From assembly GCF_018275325.1 (NCBI RefSeq), contig NZ_JAGVQR010000001.1, positions 1,116,001 through 1,180,000 of the forward strand: DNA of 64,000 bases. The letters are read 5' to 3'. The notes below the pieces were generated by a model that was given only the letters and a program-made list of their open reading frames with translations, was not told where the DNA came from and did no database searches. Positions 29,196 through 39,060 of this stretch are shown here, piece after piece (within the stretch, counting starts at the first letter, position 1; each line of letters begins with the position of its first letter). The position numbers and the translations under genes are program-made. The DNA comes from Nocardioides palaemonis (GTDB lineage Bacteria; Actinomycetota; Actinomycetes; Propionibacteriales; Nocardioidaceae).

Positions 29196-30395
29196 TCAGA
29201 CGTCGGTCGCGGCCAGGACGTCGAGGGAGTAGCGCGCGATCCCGGCGCGCTGGCGGGCCCAGAGGTCGAGGGTGGCGAGGAAGTCGGAGTCGACGCCGCC
29301 GGCCTCCTCGCGGGCGGCGTGCTCCCACAGCATCTCGGTGGGCAGCGCGGTCAGGCCGTTGAACAGCAGCAGGCTGAGCGCGTGGCCGCGCCGGACCTCC
29401 TCGGACGGCACCTCGAGCCCCTCGTCGGCCAGGCCGGCGGCGTACGCCTCGAGGCAGGCGGCGGCGCGCTCGGGCAGATCGGCGACGTCCTGGCGCCCGA
29501 CCTGGATGTCGCCCACGAGCAGCTGCGAGAGGTCGAAGCCCACCGGCTGCGGCCGCCAGAAGCCGAAGTCGATCAGTGTGAAGCCGTCCTCGCCCACACG
29601 GCGCAGCAGGTTGTTGGGGCAGGCGTCGCCGTGGGCGGTGAGGTGGCGGCTCGCGGCGAACTCGGCGGCCAGCGCGTCGAGCCGGCGCACCGCGTCCTCC
29701 AGGTCGGCCCGGAGCGCACCGAAGTGCTCGGCCACGACCGGGTGCCGCCAGGTCGCGTCCTCGCTGATCTGCGGCAGCACGGTGTGGCCGAGGCGACCGG
29801 CCACGAAGCTGTCGACGTGCCACCGCTGGGGGTCGATCGCGGCCAGCGGCGCCACCCGCTCGCTGGCGGCGAGCCGACCGAGGAGCCGGGCGGCACGCGC
29901 GCTGTCGGCAGGTGTCCAGGGGACGGGGTCGCACGCGACCTCCTCCAGCCAGAGCACGGCCGTCTCGTCGGGCCGCTCGTCGACGCGCAGCGCGCGCGCC
30001 ATGGCGAGGCCCTCGGGCAGCCGGTCGGCGAGGTCGGAGGCGTAGACCAGCGGCTCGGCCCGCCACGGCACGGTCGAGGCCGCCCAGTCGCGGACCTCCG
30101 CGGGCACGGAGGCGAACGCAGGGGAGTGGCGCCACGCGTGGACCCTCTTGACGAAGAGGGTGAACGCGCGCGGACCCTCGCCCGCGTCCGCCTCGCCGTG
30201 CACCCACGTGCGCGCGCCGGTGAGGATCGAGGGCACGTCGTAGTCGACCGGTGCGGCCCAGGAGTCGACCACCGTCACCTCGGGGACGTCCCAGAGGTCG
30301 GCGACCATGGCGGCGAGCGCGGCGTCGTCGACGTCGTCGGCACCGAGCAGGTCGGCCCGGGGCACCCTCTCCGCCGTCACGAAAGCCGCTTTCAT
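29196..30395 (-). CDS. aminoglycoside-phosphotransferase-like kinase
   Basis: 399 aa from ATG 30395. The C-terminal half has the APH/choline-kinase catalytic loop HGDACPNN and the metal-binding LIDFGFW motif; the N-lobe is diverged. The phosphate acceptor is unknown, and antibiotic resistance should not be assumed because most such actinobacterial proteins are uncharacterised. The start three codons upstream is a TTG and less likely. TACCTT (30408-30403) lies 7 nt before ATG 30395 on the minus strand. The divergent marR start is only 23 bp away, so the MarR protein probably controls this gene. Confidence 0.8.
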   Translation of the reverse strand: MKAAFVTAERVPRADLLGADDVDDAALAAMVADLWDVPEVTVVDSWAAPVDYDVPSILTGARTWVHGEADAGEGPRAFTLFVKRVHAWRHSPAFASVPAEVRDWAASTVPWRAEPLVYASDLADRLPEGLAMARALRVDERPDETAVLWLEEVACDPVPWTPADSARAARLLGRLAASERVAPLAAIDPQRWHVDSFVAGRLGHTVLPQISEDATWRHPVVAEHFGALRADLEDAVRRLDALAAEFAASRHLTAHGDACPNNLLRRVGEDGFTLIDFGFWRPQPVGFDLSQLLVGDIQVGRQDVADLPERAAACLEAYAAGLADEGLEVPSEEVRRGHALSLLLFNGLTALPTEMLWEHAAREEAGGVDSDFLATLDLWARQRAGIARYSLDVLAATDV

Positions 30396-30427
30396 GCCTG
30401 ACAAGGTAAGTTGCTTTCATGACTGAC
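30388..30427. promoter_or_regulatory. overlapping divergent leaderless promoters with a 15-bp direct repeat
   Basis: Only 23 bp separate the two ATGs. The minus -10 TACCTT (30408-30403) and plus -10 TAAGTT (30407-30412) share two bases. GCTTTCATGCCTGAC (30388-30402) and GCTTTCATGACTGAC (30413-30427) form a direct repeat with one mismatch, spaced 25 bp, covering both starts. It is a candidate operator for the MarR product. Confidence 0.6.
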
Positions 30428-30847
30428 GTCAAGGGGCTTCCCCCCGCCGTCGACCCCCACCTCCCGATGTTGATGGGCCTGGTCTTCGGGCAGCTGCGCG
30501 AGCAGCTCGCGCAGGACGTGCCCGAGCTGCGCCCCTCGCAGCTGCGCGTGCTGGAGTGGCTCCCGCCGGAGGGCCTCACGATCAGCGAGCTCGCGGAACG
30601 CGTCGACATGACCACCCAGGGGTGCGGGCAGTTCGTGCGCCAGCTCGAGGGGCTCGGCATGGTCGAGGTGTCGGTCGCCGACCACGACGCCCGCGCCCGG
30701 GTTGTCCGGGCCACGGACAGGGGGCGCGAGTCGTTGGCGCGCTCTGTCGCCGTGCTGGACCGCTGCGACGCGACCTGGGCAGAGAAGGTCGGGCCGGAGC
30801 GCTACCGCGTGTTCCGCGAGGTGCTGGCCGAGGTCGCGCTCGGCTGA
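30419..30847 (+). CDS. MarR-family transcriptional regulator
   Basis: 142-aa winged-helix protein. The HTH is LTISELAERVDMTTQGCGQFVRQLE, and the wing VADHDARARVVRATDRG is typical of MarR. Dimerisation helices lie at both ends. It is divergent from the APH-like gene with overlapping promoters, and is followed 55 nt later by an SRPBCC gene. These three genes look like one regulatory unit inserted between tig and clpP1 (inference). No ligand is predictable. Confidence 0.88.
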   Translation: MTDVKGLPPAVDPHLPMLMGLVFGQLREQLAQDVPELRPSQLRVLEWLPPEGLTISELAERVDMTTQGCGQFVRQLEGLGMVEVSVADHDARARVVRATDRGRESLARSVAVLDRCDATWAEKVGPERYRVFREVLAEVALG

Positions 30848-30902
30848 CCGGTCGCGCGCCACGGCGTCCAGGGCCTCGCCCGGCCTCGCTAGGGTGCGGG
30901 GC

Positions 30903-31373
30903 ATGCCGATTCCCTCCGCCGACCGCGAGCTGCGGGCCGAGCGCCTCGTCGCGGCGCCGCCGTCGGAGGTCTGGGCCGCCCTCACCGACCTGTCCCGGAT
31001 GCCGGACTGGAGCCCCGAGCTGGTCCGGATGGTCGCGCTGCGTCCCGGTGGACTGCGGGTGGGGCAGCACTACCTCGGCATCAACCGGCGCCGAGCGGTG
31101 GTGTGGCCGACGCACAGCGTGGTCACCCTGCTCGAGGAGGGCGTGGTCCTCGCGTGGGACACCCGGTCGAGCGGGTCGCGCTGGATCTACGAGCTCTCGC
31201 CGGAGGACGGCGGCACCCGGGTCGTGCACCGCCGCCCGGTCCCGGACCGGCTCACCCGTTCGGGGCGGGTGTTCGCGACGCTGGCGCTCGGTGGAGGCGA
31301 GTCGCACGCGGACGAGCTCGAGGCGGGGATGGCCCGGACGCTGGAGGGCCTGGCTGCCGCCGCGCAGCGGTGA
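30903..31373 (+). CDS. SRPBCC (START-like/polyketide-cyclase) superfamily protein
   Basis: 156-aa single-domain protein with the helix-grip fold pattern: [28 protein letters not shown] at the N-terminus, strands through [21 protein letters not shown], and a long C-terminal helix. Members bind hydrophobic ligands; no catalytic residues can be assigned. TAGGGT (30890-30895) lies 7 nt before the ATG, consistent with its own leaderless promoter. Confidence 0.82.
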   Translation: MPIPSADRELRAERLVAAPPSEVWAALTDLSRMPDWSPELVRMVALRPGGLRVGQHYLGINRRRAVVWPTHSVVTLLEEGVVLAWDTRSSGSRWIYELSPEDGGTRVVHRRPVPDRLTRSGRVFATLALGGGESHADELEAGMARTLEGLAAAAQR

Positions 31374-31441
31374 GTCTGCTGTGGGCGAACAGAGGGGGTC
31401 TTCGCGTGGAAGTGTCCGTCGTTGCGGCTAGTGTCGCCAGC

Positions 31442-32083
31442 GTGAACCAGAACTCCAGCCCAGCCCTCTCGCCGGAGATGAACGGCGCCGGTGGGATGTA
31501 TGGCCTCGACGACCACATCTACCAGCGCCTCCTCCGCGAGCGCATCGTCTTCCTCGGCTCGGAGGTGCGCGACCAGAACGCCAACGCGATCTGCGCCCAG
31601 CTCCTGCTGCTCTCGGCGGAGGACCCCGAGGCGGACATCTTCCTCCACATCAACAGCCCCGGCGGCTCGGTGGACGCCGGCATGGCGATCTACGACACGA
31701 TGAACTACATCCCCAACGACGTCGCGACGGTCGGCATGGGCCTGGCCGCCTCGATGGGCCAGTTCCTGCTCTGCGCCGGCACCAAGGGCAAGCGCTACGC
31801 CCTGCCCCACGCGCGGATCATGATGCACCAGCCCTCCTCGGGCATGGGCGGCTCCGCCTCGGACATCAAGATCCAGGCCCAGCAGTCGCTCCACATCAAG
31901 AAGGTGCTGCTCGACCTGATCGCCGAGCACACCGGCCAGACCGTCGAGCAGGTCGTCGCCGACGCCGACCGCGACCGCTGGTTCACCGCCGACCAGGCAG
32001 TGGAGTACGGCCTGGTCGACCAGGTCATCACCAGTGCCCGTGAGGCCGCCGACGAGGGCCGCCCGGCCCGGAAGCAGGACTGA
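31442..32083 (+). CDS. clpP1: ATP-dependent Clp protease proteolytic subunit 1
   Basis: 213-aa serine protease subunit, forming the mixed ClpP1P2 tetradecamer typical of Actinobacteria. The catalytic triad is visible: Ser in [11 protein letters not shown], His in [11 protein letters not shown] and Asp in [20 protein letters not shown]. The first ~20 residues are probably a processed propeptide. GTG 31442 is chosen because TAGTGT (31429-31434) stands 7 nt upstream; the longer open frame overlaps the SRPBCC gene. The gene is followed 4 nt later by clpP2. Confidence 0.95.
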   Translation: MNQNSSPALSPEMNGAGGMYGLDDHIYQRLLRERIVFLGSEVRDQNANAICAQLLLLSAEDPEADIFLHINSPGGSVDAGMAIYDTMNYIPNDVATVGMGLAASMGQFLLCAGTKGKRYALPHARIMMHQPSSGMGGSASDIKIQAQQSLHIKKVLLDLIAEHTGQTVEQVVADADRDRWFTADQAVEYGLVDQVITSAREAADEGRPARKQD

Positions 32084-32087
32084 GGAC

Positions 32088-32696
32088 ATGAACTACTACA
32101 TCCCCCAGTGGGAAGAGCGGACCTCCTACGGCTTCCGCCGCATCGACCCCTACGCCAAGCTCTTCGAGGAGCGCATCATCTACCTCGGGACGCCGATCAG
32201 CGACGACGTGGCCAACGCGGTCATCGCCCAGCTGATGTGCCTGGAGACGATGAACCCCGACACGGACATCAGCATCTACATCAACAGCCCCGGCGGCTCC
32301 TTCACGGCGCTCACCGCGATCTACGACACGATGCGGTTCATCAAGCCCGACGTGCAGACCGTGTGCCTGGGCCAGGCGGCGTCCGCGGCGGCGATCCTGC
32401 TCGGCGCCGGCGCCAAGGGCAAGCGGATGGCGCTGCCCAACAGCCGCATCCTCATCCACCAGCCCTACACCGAGGGCACCTTCGGCCAGACGTCCGACAT
32501 CGAGATCCAGGCCAACGAGATCCTGCGCATGCGCGAGCTGCTCGAGCGGATGATCGCCGACTCCAGCGGCAAGGACATCGACCAGGTCAGCGCCGACATC
32601 GAGCGCGACAAGATCCTGACCGCGCAGCAGGCCGTGGAGTACGGCCTGATCGACGCGGTCATCGAGTCCCGCAAGGGTGCTCCCGCGCTCGTCTGA
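32088..32696 (+). CDS. clpP2: ATP-dependent Clp protease proteolytic subunit 2
   Basis: 202-aa partner of ClpP1. The triad positions are Ser in [14 protein letters not shown], His in SRILIHQPY and Asp in [20 protein letters not shown]. The N-terminus ([15 protein letters not shown]) matches actinobacterial ClpP2. It follows the clpP1 stop by four nucleotides, so both are made from one message, and clpX follows after 130 nt. Confidence 0.95.
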   Translation: MNYYIPQWEERTSYGFRRIDPYAKLFEERIIYLGTPISDDVANAVIAQLMCLETMNPDTDISIYINSPGGSFTALTAIYDTMRFIKPDVQTVCLGQAASAAAILLGAGAKGKRMALPNSRILIHQPYTEGTFGQTSDIEIQANEILRMRELLERMIADSSGKDIDQVSADIERDKILTAQQAVEYGLIDAVIESRKGAPALV

Positions 32697-32826
32697 GCGC
32701 ACAATTGAGCCTCGCGACATCCCGTGTCCGGCCTCCGTCGGGGGTCGGCACGGGGTACCGTCGAGGGGCCTGATCACAAGGTGTGGAAGGCCGGGATCGT
32801 CCCGGTGGGACTGGAGGACACGACTC

Positions 32827-34107
<1,281 letters not shown>

Positions 34108-34118
34108 CCCAGCCGTCG

Positions 34119-34140
34119 ACGTAGTCCGTTCGGACTACGT
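34119..34140. repeat. 10-bp inverted repeat after clpX
   Basis: ACGTAGTCCG (34119-34128) and CGGACTACGT (34131-34140) with a 2-nt centre lie 12 nt after the clpX stop. It may be a terminator hairpin or an operator for the next gene. There is no U-tract. Confidence 0.55.
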
Positions 34141-34238
34141 CCGATTGGTCCCCTCGGGTGGTCCCGGGCCATCGACGGGGACCATGCGCCCCGGCTCGAC
34201 GAGAATCCACGTGGCATCACGCGTGGGAAGGGGAGCCG

Positions 34239-35021
34239 GTGAAGAGCGAGCAGTGGCGACCGCTGCTGGGGTTCGTCTTCGTGTCGGTCCTGTGCGCCGT
34301 CCTGATGACGGTCTCGGCGACTCGCGGCTTCGGCCTCGACCTGTTCCGGCCCGGCCGGCCGATCGCCGCCCCACGCGTCGTCGAGCCGCTCGTGGCTCGG
34401 CCCACCCCCGCGGTCAGGGCGCCGATCATGGTGCCCGCCGAGCTCAGCGCCGTCCGGCCGACCGCCGGCGTGCCGGCGCGGTCGACCCGGCCGCAGGCGT
34501 CCCGGTCGTCCCGGTGGTCCGGTCGGGCCGTCGACACCCCGGGTGCCCGCGGCCTCGGTGCCCCGGTGCCGACCCCGACACCGATTCCCACGACCGTGCC
34601 CGTCGTGCCCACGACCGTGCCCACGACCGTGCCCACGACGAGGCCGGACAAGGACGCCGAGAAGGCCCAGCGCGAGGCGGAGCGGGAGGCCGAGAAGGCC
34701 CAGCGCGAGGCGGAGCGGGAGGCCGAGAAGGCCCAGCGCGAGGCGGAGCGGGAGGCCGAGAAGGCCCAGCGCGAGGCGGAGCGGGAGGCCGAGAAGGCCC
34801 GGCGGGACGCGGAGCGGGAGGCCGAGAAGGCCCAGCGCGAGGCGGAGCGGGAGGCCGAGAAGGCCCAGCGGGACGCGGAGCGGGAGGCCGAGAAGGCCCA
34901 GCGGGACGCGGAGCGGGAGGCGGAGAAGGCCCAGCGGGACGCGGAGCGGGAGGCCGAGAAGGCTCAGCGCGACGCCGAGCGACAGCCGGTCCAGACCACG
35001 TCCGACCGAACGGCGTCATGA
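34239..35021 (+). CDS. single-pass membrane protein with ten 11-residue charged repeats
   Basis: 260 aa from GTG 34239. One transmembrane helix lies near residues 8-28 (LLGFVFVSVLCAVLMTVSA), followed by a Pro/Ala/Arg region and a Pro/Thr linker (PVPTPTPIPTTVPVVPTTVP). Ten tandem copies of AEKAQREAERE (variants AEKARRDAERE and AEKAQRDAERE) occupy residues ~140-249, with an 11-residue tail. The alternating charges predict a long rigid single helix or coiled coil, outside the membrane if the N-terminus is inside. I know no named family. The next gene encodes a paralogue of the N-terminal ~75 residues, without the repeats. Confidence 0.72.
   Translation: MKSEQWRPLLGFVFVSVLCAVLMTVSATRGFGLDLFRPGRPIAAPRVVEPLVARPTPAVRAPIMVPAELSAVRPTAGVPARSTRPQASRSSRWSGRAVDTPGARGLGAPVPTPTPIPTTVPVVPTTVPTTVPTTRPDKDAEKAQREAEREAEKAQREAEREAEKAQREAEREAEKAQREAEREAEKARRDAEREAEKAQREAEREAEKAQRDAEREAEKAQRDAEREAEKAQRDAEREAEKAQRDAERQPVQTTSDRTAS
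34656..34985 (+). repeat. ten tandem 33-bp coding repeats
   Basis: Each unit encodes AEKAQREAERE or a close variant. Units 1-4 and 6 carry QREAERE, unit 5 RRDAERE, and units 7-10 QRDAERE with a diverged last copy ending RQ. The DNA is nearly identical between units, suggesting recent expansion. Confidence 0.88.
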
Positions 35022-35047
35022 CCTGACGGTCGCGCCGTCTCACCGGT

Positions 35048-35440
35048 GTGTGGGAAGCAGACCAGGCCGGCGTCGACCGGGTGAGGCCGTTCGTGGGGTT
35101 CGCCCTGGCGGCCCTGCTGTGTGCGGTGCTGACGGGCGCCGCCGCCAACGGCGCACGCCTGGGGGACCTGTTCCACCCGGCTCGACCGATCGCCGGTGCG
35201 GATGGGGCACCGGCCGTGTGGGACCGGGTCGAGGTGGCTGTCGAGGACGCGCCGAGCATCGTGGGGATGCCGGCCGAGCTCGCCGCACGCGTGCCGGGGA
35301 CGACCTCCCCGGCCTCCGACCGGGAGTCCACAGGGGAGACCGCCCGGACGGTGCACACGTGGTCGACCTCCTCGCGGCGGGACCTCCCGCCGCGAGGGGC
35401 CGACCTCGTCAGTCCTCGGTCGGCGCCAGCTCCGCGCTGA
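35048..35440 (+). CDS. paralogue of the upstream repeat protein, without repeats
   Basis: 130 aa from GTG 35048 (GTG 35081 is an alternative). The segment [17 protein letters not shown] ... [16 protein letters not shown] ... [12 protein letters not shown] aligns by eye with WRPLLGFVFVSVLCAVL ... [14 protein letters not shown] ... MVPAELSAVRP of the preceding protein. It therefore shares one TM helix, the LF-P-RPIA motif and the PAEL motif. The tail is polar and unlike the repeats. The 3' end overlaps the convergent valS gene by 32 nt. The function is unknown; the pair looks like a tandem duplication followed by repeat growth in one copy. Confidence 0.6.
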   Translation: MWEADQAGVDRVRPFVGFALAALLCAVLTGAAANGARLGDLFHPARPIAGADGAPAVWDRVEVAVEDAPSIVGMPAELAARVPGTTSPASDRESTGETARTVHTWSTSSRRDLPPRGADLVSPRSAPAPR

Positions 35441-38042
35441 CCCGCAGCTCGCCGGCGGACTCGTCCGCGACGAACTCCAGGTCGCCGACGATGGTCCCGA
35501 CCGCGCGCAGGTCGTCCTGCGCCTCCCGGGCGGCGTCGACCAGCGCCTGCGGGCCGGTGACGACCACCCGTGACAGCGGCGCGCGCATCTTGGCCTTGGC
35601 CTGCGACTTGGCGCCACGGATCCCGGTCAGCGCCGCCGCGACCGCGTCGAGGACCAGCGGCTGCGACGCCGCGGCCGAGCCCAGGTCGGCGGCCGTCGGC
35701 CACGCCGCGTGGTGGATCGAGCCCTCCTGCCACCACGACCAGACCTCCTCGGTCGCGTAGGGCAGGAAGGGCGCGAGCAGGCGGAGCTGGACGTGCAGCG
35801 CGATTGCCAGCGTGGCGCGGGCCGACTCGGTGCCGGCACCGCCGTCGGCGTCGTACGCGCGCTCCTTGACCAGCTCGAGGTAGTCGTCGCAGAACTCCCA
35901 GAAGAACTTCTCGGTGACCTCGAGGGCGGTGGTGTAGTCGTAGGCGTCGAAGGCCTCCGTGGCGCGGCGGACGACGACCTCGAGCCGTCCGAGCAGGGCG
36001 CAGTCGACCGGCGCGCCGACCGCCGCGGGGCTGAGCGCGGTGGCGCCGACGTTGCCGAGGACGAACTTGGAGGCGTTGAGGACCTTCATCGCCAGCCGGC
36101 GCCCGACCTTCATCTGCGACTCGTCGAACGGCGAGTCGAGGCCCGGGCGGCCGATCGCGGCGCGCCAGCGGACGGCGTCGGCGCCGTACTTGTCGAGGAT
36201 GTCGGTCGGGACGACGACGTTGCCCTTGGACTTCGACATCTTCTTGCGGTCGGGGTCGACGATGAAGCCGGAGATCATCGCGTGCGACCACGGCACGACC
36301 TGGTGCTCGTAGTCGGCGCGGACCACGCGGGAGAACAGCCAGGTGCGGATGATGTCGTGCGCCTGGGTGGCGAGGTCGTAGGGGAAGACCCGCGAGAACA
36401 GGTCGTCGTCGACCTCCCACTGGCCGGCGATCTGGGGGGTGAGCGAGGACGTCGCCCACGTGTCCATCACGTCGGGGTCGCCGATGAACCCGCCGGGCTT
36501 GCCGCGCTGGTCCTCGGTGTAGCCCTCGGGGGCCTGGGTGGAGGGGTCGACCGGCAGCTGCGCCTCGGTCGGCAGCAGCGGGTGGTCGTGGTCGGGCTCG
36601 CCGTCGGCGTCGAGCGGGTACCAGACGGGGAACGGGATGCCGAAGAACCGCTGGCGCGAGATCAGCCAGTCGCCGTTGAGGCCGCCGACCCAGTTGTCGT
36701 AGCGGTGCTTCATGTGGGCGGGGATCCAGGTGATCTCCTCGCCGCGGACGAGCATCTCCTTGCGCAGCGCCGCGTCGCGACCGCCGTTCTTGATGTACCA
36801 CTGGCGGGTGGCGATGATCTCGAGCGGCTTGTCGCCCTTCTCGTAGAAGTTCGCCATCCGCTGGGTGGCCTTCGGCTCGCCGTCGAGGTCGCCCGACTCG
36901 CGGAGCAGCGCAACCATCGCCTCGCGGGCGGAGAAGGTCGTCTTGCCGGCCATCTCGGCGTACGCCGTCGACGCCGCGTCGGCGGCGAGCCACTCAGGCG
37001 TCTCGCGGGTCAGTCGCCCGTCGCGGCCGACGACCGTGCGGACCGGGAGGTCGAGCTCGCGCCACCACATGACGTCGGTGAGGTCGCCGAAGGTGCAGCA
37101 CATCGCGATCCCGGCGCCCTTGTCGGGCTCGGCGGCCGGGTGGGCGAGGACCGGGACCTCGACGCCGAAGACCGGCGAGGTGACCGTGGTGCCGAAGACG
37201 TCCTGGTAGCGCTCGTCGTCGGGGTGCGCGATCAGGGCGACGACGCTCGGGATCAGCTCGGGACGGGTCGTCTCGATGTGGATCGGGGTGCCGTCGGGGC
37301 GGTGGAACGCGACGCGGTGATAGGCACCCGGGTAGTCACGCGCCTCGAGCTCGGCCTGGGCGACCGCGGTCTGGAAGGTGACGTCCCACAGGGTGGGGGC
37401 CTCGGAGAGGTACGCCTCGCCGCGGGCGAAGTTGCGCAGGAACGCGCGCTGGCTGACGGTGCGGGAGTGGTCACCGATGGTCGTGTAGGTCGGGTTCCAC
37501 TGGACCGACAGGCCGAGCTGGCGCCACAGCGCCTCGAACGCCTTCTCGTCCTCGACGACGAGCTGCTCGCACAGCTCGATGAAGTTGGGTCGGCTGACCG
37601 GGACCTGCTTCTTGGCGTCGGGCTTCTCGGGAGGAGCGAAGTCAGGGTCGTAGGGCAGCGTCGGGTCGCAGCGGACGCCGAAGTAGTTCTGGACGCGTCG
37701 CTCGGTGGGCAGGCCGTTGTCGTCCCAGCCGATCGGGTAGAAGACGGCCTTGCCCTGCATCCGCTGGTAGCGCGCGATCAGGTCGGTGTGGCTGTAGGAG
37801 TAGACGTGGCCGACGTGCAGCGAGCCGCTGACGGTCGGCGGCGGCGTGTCGATCGAGTAGACGTTCTCCCGCGGCTGCGTGCGGTCGAAGGCGTAGGTGT
37901 CGTTGTCGGCCCACGCACGCGACCACTTGTCCTCCAGCCCCTCCAGCGCCGGCCGGTCGGGTACGACGACGGCACGCGGGTCGGTGCTCGTCGTCGTCGC
38001 CGGGGCGGAGCCCGGGGCCTGGGTGCTGGGGTTCTCAGTCAT
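35409..38042 (-). CDS. valS: valyl-tRNA synthetase
   Basis: 877-aa class I synthetase. HIGH appears as HVGH in [15 protein letters not shown] is intact in KKMSKSKGN, and the CP1 editing domain and C-terminal anticodon-binding domain are present. The start of the family core is [10 protein letters not shown]; the ~30 residues before it are a Thr/Ala-rich extension. TAGACT (38054-38049) lies 6 nt before ATG 38042 on the minus strand, so no leader for a T-box exists. It shares a 75-bp gap with a divergent GNAT gene. Confidence 0.96.
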   Translation of the reverse strand: MTENPSTQAPGSAPATTTSTDPRAVVVPDRPALEGLEDKWSRAWADNDTYAFDRTQPRENVYSIDTPPPTVSGSLHVGHVYSYSHTDLIARYQRMQGKAVFYPIGWDDNGLPTERRVQNYFGVRCDPTLPYDPDFAPPEKPDAKKQVPVSRPNFIELCEQLVVEDEKAFEALWRQLGLSVQWNPTYTTIGDHSRTVSQRAFLRNFARGEAYLSEAPTLWDVTFQTAVAQAELEARDYPGAYHRVAFHRPDGTPIHIETTRPELIPSVVALIAHPDDERYQDVFGTTVTSPVFGVEVPVLAHPAAEPDKGAGIAMCCTFGDLTDVMWWRELDLPVRTVVGRDGRLTRETPEWLAADAASTAYAEMAGKTTFSAREAMVALLRESGDLDGEPKATQRMANFYEKGDKPLEIIATRQWYIKNGGRDAALRKEMLVRGEEITWIPAHMKHRYDNWVGGLNGDWLISRQRFFGIPFPVWYPLDADGEPDHDHPLLPTEAQLPVDPSTQAPEGYTEDQRGKPGGFIGDPDVMDTWATSSLTPQIAGQWEVDDDLFSRVFPYDLATQAHDIIRTWLFSRVVRADYEHQVVPWSHAMISGFIVDPDRKKMSKSKGNVVVPTDILDKYGADAVRWRAAIGRPGLDSPFDESQMKVGRRLAMKVLNASKFVLGNVGATALSPAAVGAPVDCALLGRLEVVVRRATEAFDAYDYTTALEVTEKFFWEFCDDYLELVKERAYDADGGAGTESARATLAIALHVQLRLLAPFLPYATEEVWSWWQEGSIHHAAWPTAADLGSAAASQPLVLDAVAAALTGIRGAKSQAKAKMRAPLSRVVVTGPQALVDAAREAQDDLRAVGTIVGDLEFVADESAGELRVSAELAPTED

Positions 38043-38048
38043 GGGGGA

Positions 38049-38111
38049 AGTCTATTGAGGGCGCTCCGGCCTGCGAAAACGAGTATCGGACCGTGCGCCT
38101 ACGCCTAGCGT
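38049..38111. promoter_or_regulatory. divergent -10 elements for valS and the GNAT gene
   Basis: TAGACT on the minus strand (38054-38049) serves valS. TAGCGT on the plus strand (38106-38111) lies 6 nt before ATG 38118. Both are placed for leaderless transcripts. Confidence 0.55.
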
Positions 38112-38117
38112 GGGGGC

Positions 38118-39050
38118 ATGTCCGACGACGACGTGACCCTCGAGTTCTTCGACGAGCCCGACGCCTTCCTCCTCGCCGCCGAGGAGGTGCTGGCGGCGGA
38201 GCCCGTCCTGGGCAGCGTCATCGCCAGCGTGACGACGCGCACGTCGCGCGAGCTCGCCGCCGGGCACGACTCGTGGGCCGAGGTCGGTGCGCCGTTCTCG
38301 CGCTGGTGGGCCGTCGTGCGCGACGGGGACGGTCGGGTGGTGAGCGCGCTCATGCGCACGGCGCCGTTCCGCCCGCACCCGACCTTCGCACTGCCGATGC
38401 CGGAGCGTGCCGCCCGGCTGCTCGCCGCGGCGCTGCACGAGCGCGGGGAGCTGCTCGGCGGAGCGAATGGCGCGCTGCCCGGGTCGGAGGTGCTGGCCCG
38501 CGAGACCGCCCGGCTGTGGGGCGGCGAGATGGTCGTGGCCAAGGGCAGCCGGTTGTGGGAGGCGGTGTCGGTCGAGGTGCCCGACGCCCCTGCGGGGCGG
38601 ATGCGGCGGGCGACGGAGGACGACGCCGAGCTGGTGCTGGCCTGGTTCACCGAGTTCCACGCCGAGGCCGACGAGCAGGCCGGGCGCGAGCCGGACCCGG
38701 ACGGCGGCGAGCACAACACCCTCGACAGCGTCCTCGTCCGGATCCGGGAGGGCGTGGAGTGGCTGTGGGAGCTGCCCGACGGCACCGTGGCCCACCTCAG
38801 CGGCGCCGGCCTCCCCGCGTTCGGCGTCTCCCGGATCGGCCCGGTCTACACGCCGAAGGAGCACCGCGGCCGCGGGATCGCGTCCCACGTGGTCGGCGAG
38901 CTGACCCGGCGCGGGCTCGACGACGGCGCGCGGATGTGCCTGTTCACCGACACCGCGAACCCCACCTCGAACAAGATCTACGCCGGCCTGGGCTACCGCC
39001 CGGTGGTCGACATGGCCGAGCACCTCGTCAGGACCCCGGCCAGCCCCTAG
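38118..39050 (+). CDS. GNAT-family N-acetyltransferase
   Basis: 310-aa protein with a C-terminal GNAT domain: the acetyl-CoA-binding motif A reads IGPVYTPKEHRGRGIASHVVGELTRR, followed by MCLFTDTANPTSNKIYAGLGYRPV. The N-terminal ~150 residues resemble a degenerate second GNAT-like fold. The substrate is unknown. TAGCGT precedes the ATG by 6 nt. Its stop codon TAG (39048-39050) forms the first half of the -10 element of the next gene. Confidence 0.85.
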   Translation: MSDDDVTLEFFDEPDAFLLAAEEVLAAEPVLGSVIASVTTRTSRELAAGHDSWAEVGAPFSRWWAVVRDGDGRVVSALMRTAPFRPHPTFALPMPERAARLLAAALHERGELLGGANGALPGSEVLARETARLWGGEMVVAKGSRLWEAVSVEVPDAPAGRMRRATEDDAELVLAWFTEFHAEADEQAGREPDPDGGEHNTLDSVLVRIREGVEWLWELPDGTVAHLSGAGLPAFGVSRIGPVYTPKEHRGRGIASHVVGELTRRGLDDGARMCLFTDTANPTSNKIYAGLGYRPVVDMAEHLVRTPASP

Positions 39051-39060
39051 GCTCCCGGGG

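Noticed and set aside
29196..30395. Aminoglycoside resistance gene
   Set aside because: Only the general APH/choline-kinase catalytic motifs are present; most such proteins are unrelated to antibiotic resistance.
38043..38117. T-box riboswitch upstream of valS
   Set aside because: Only 75 bp separate valS from the divergent GNAT gene, and a -10 element sits 6 nt before the ATG, leaving no leader.
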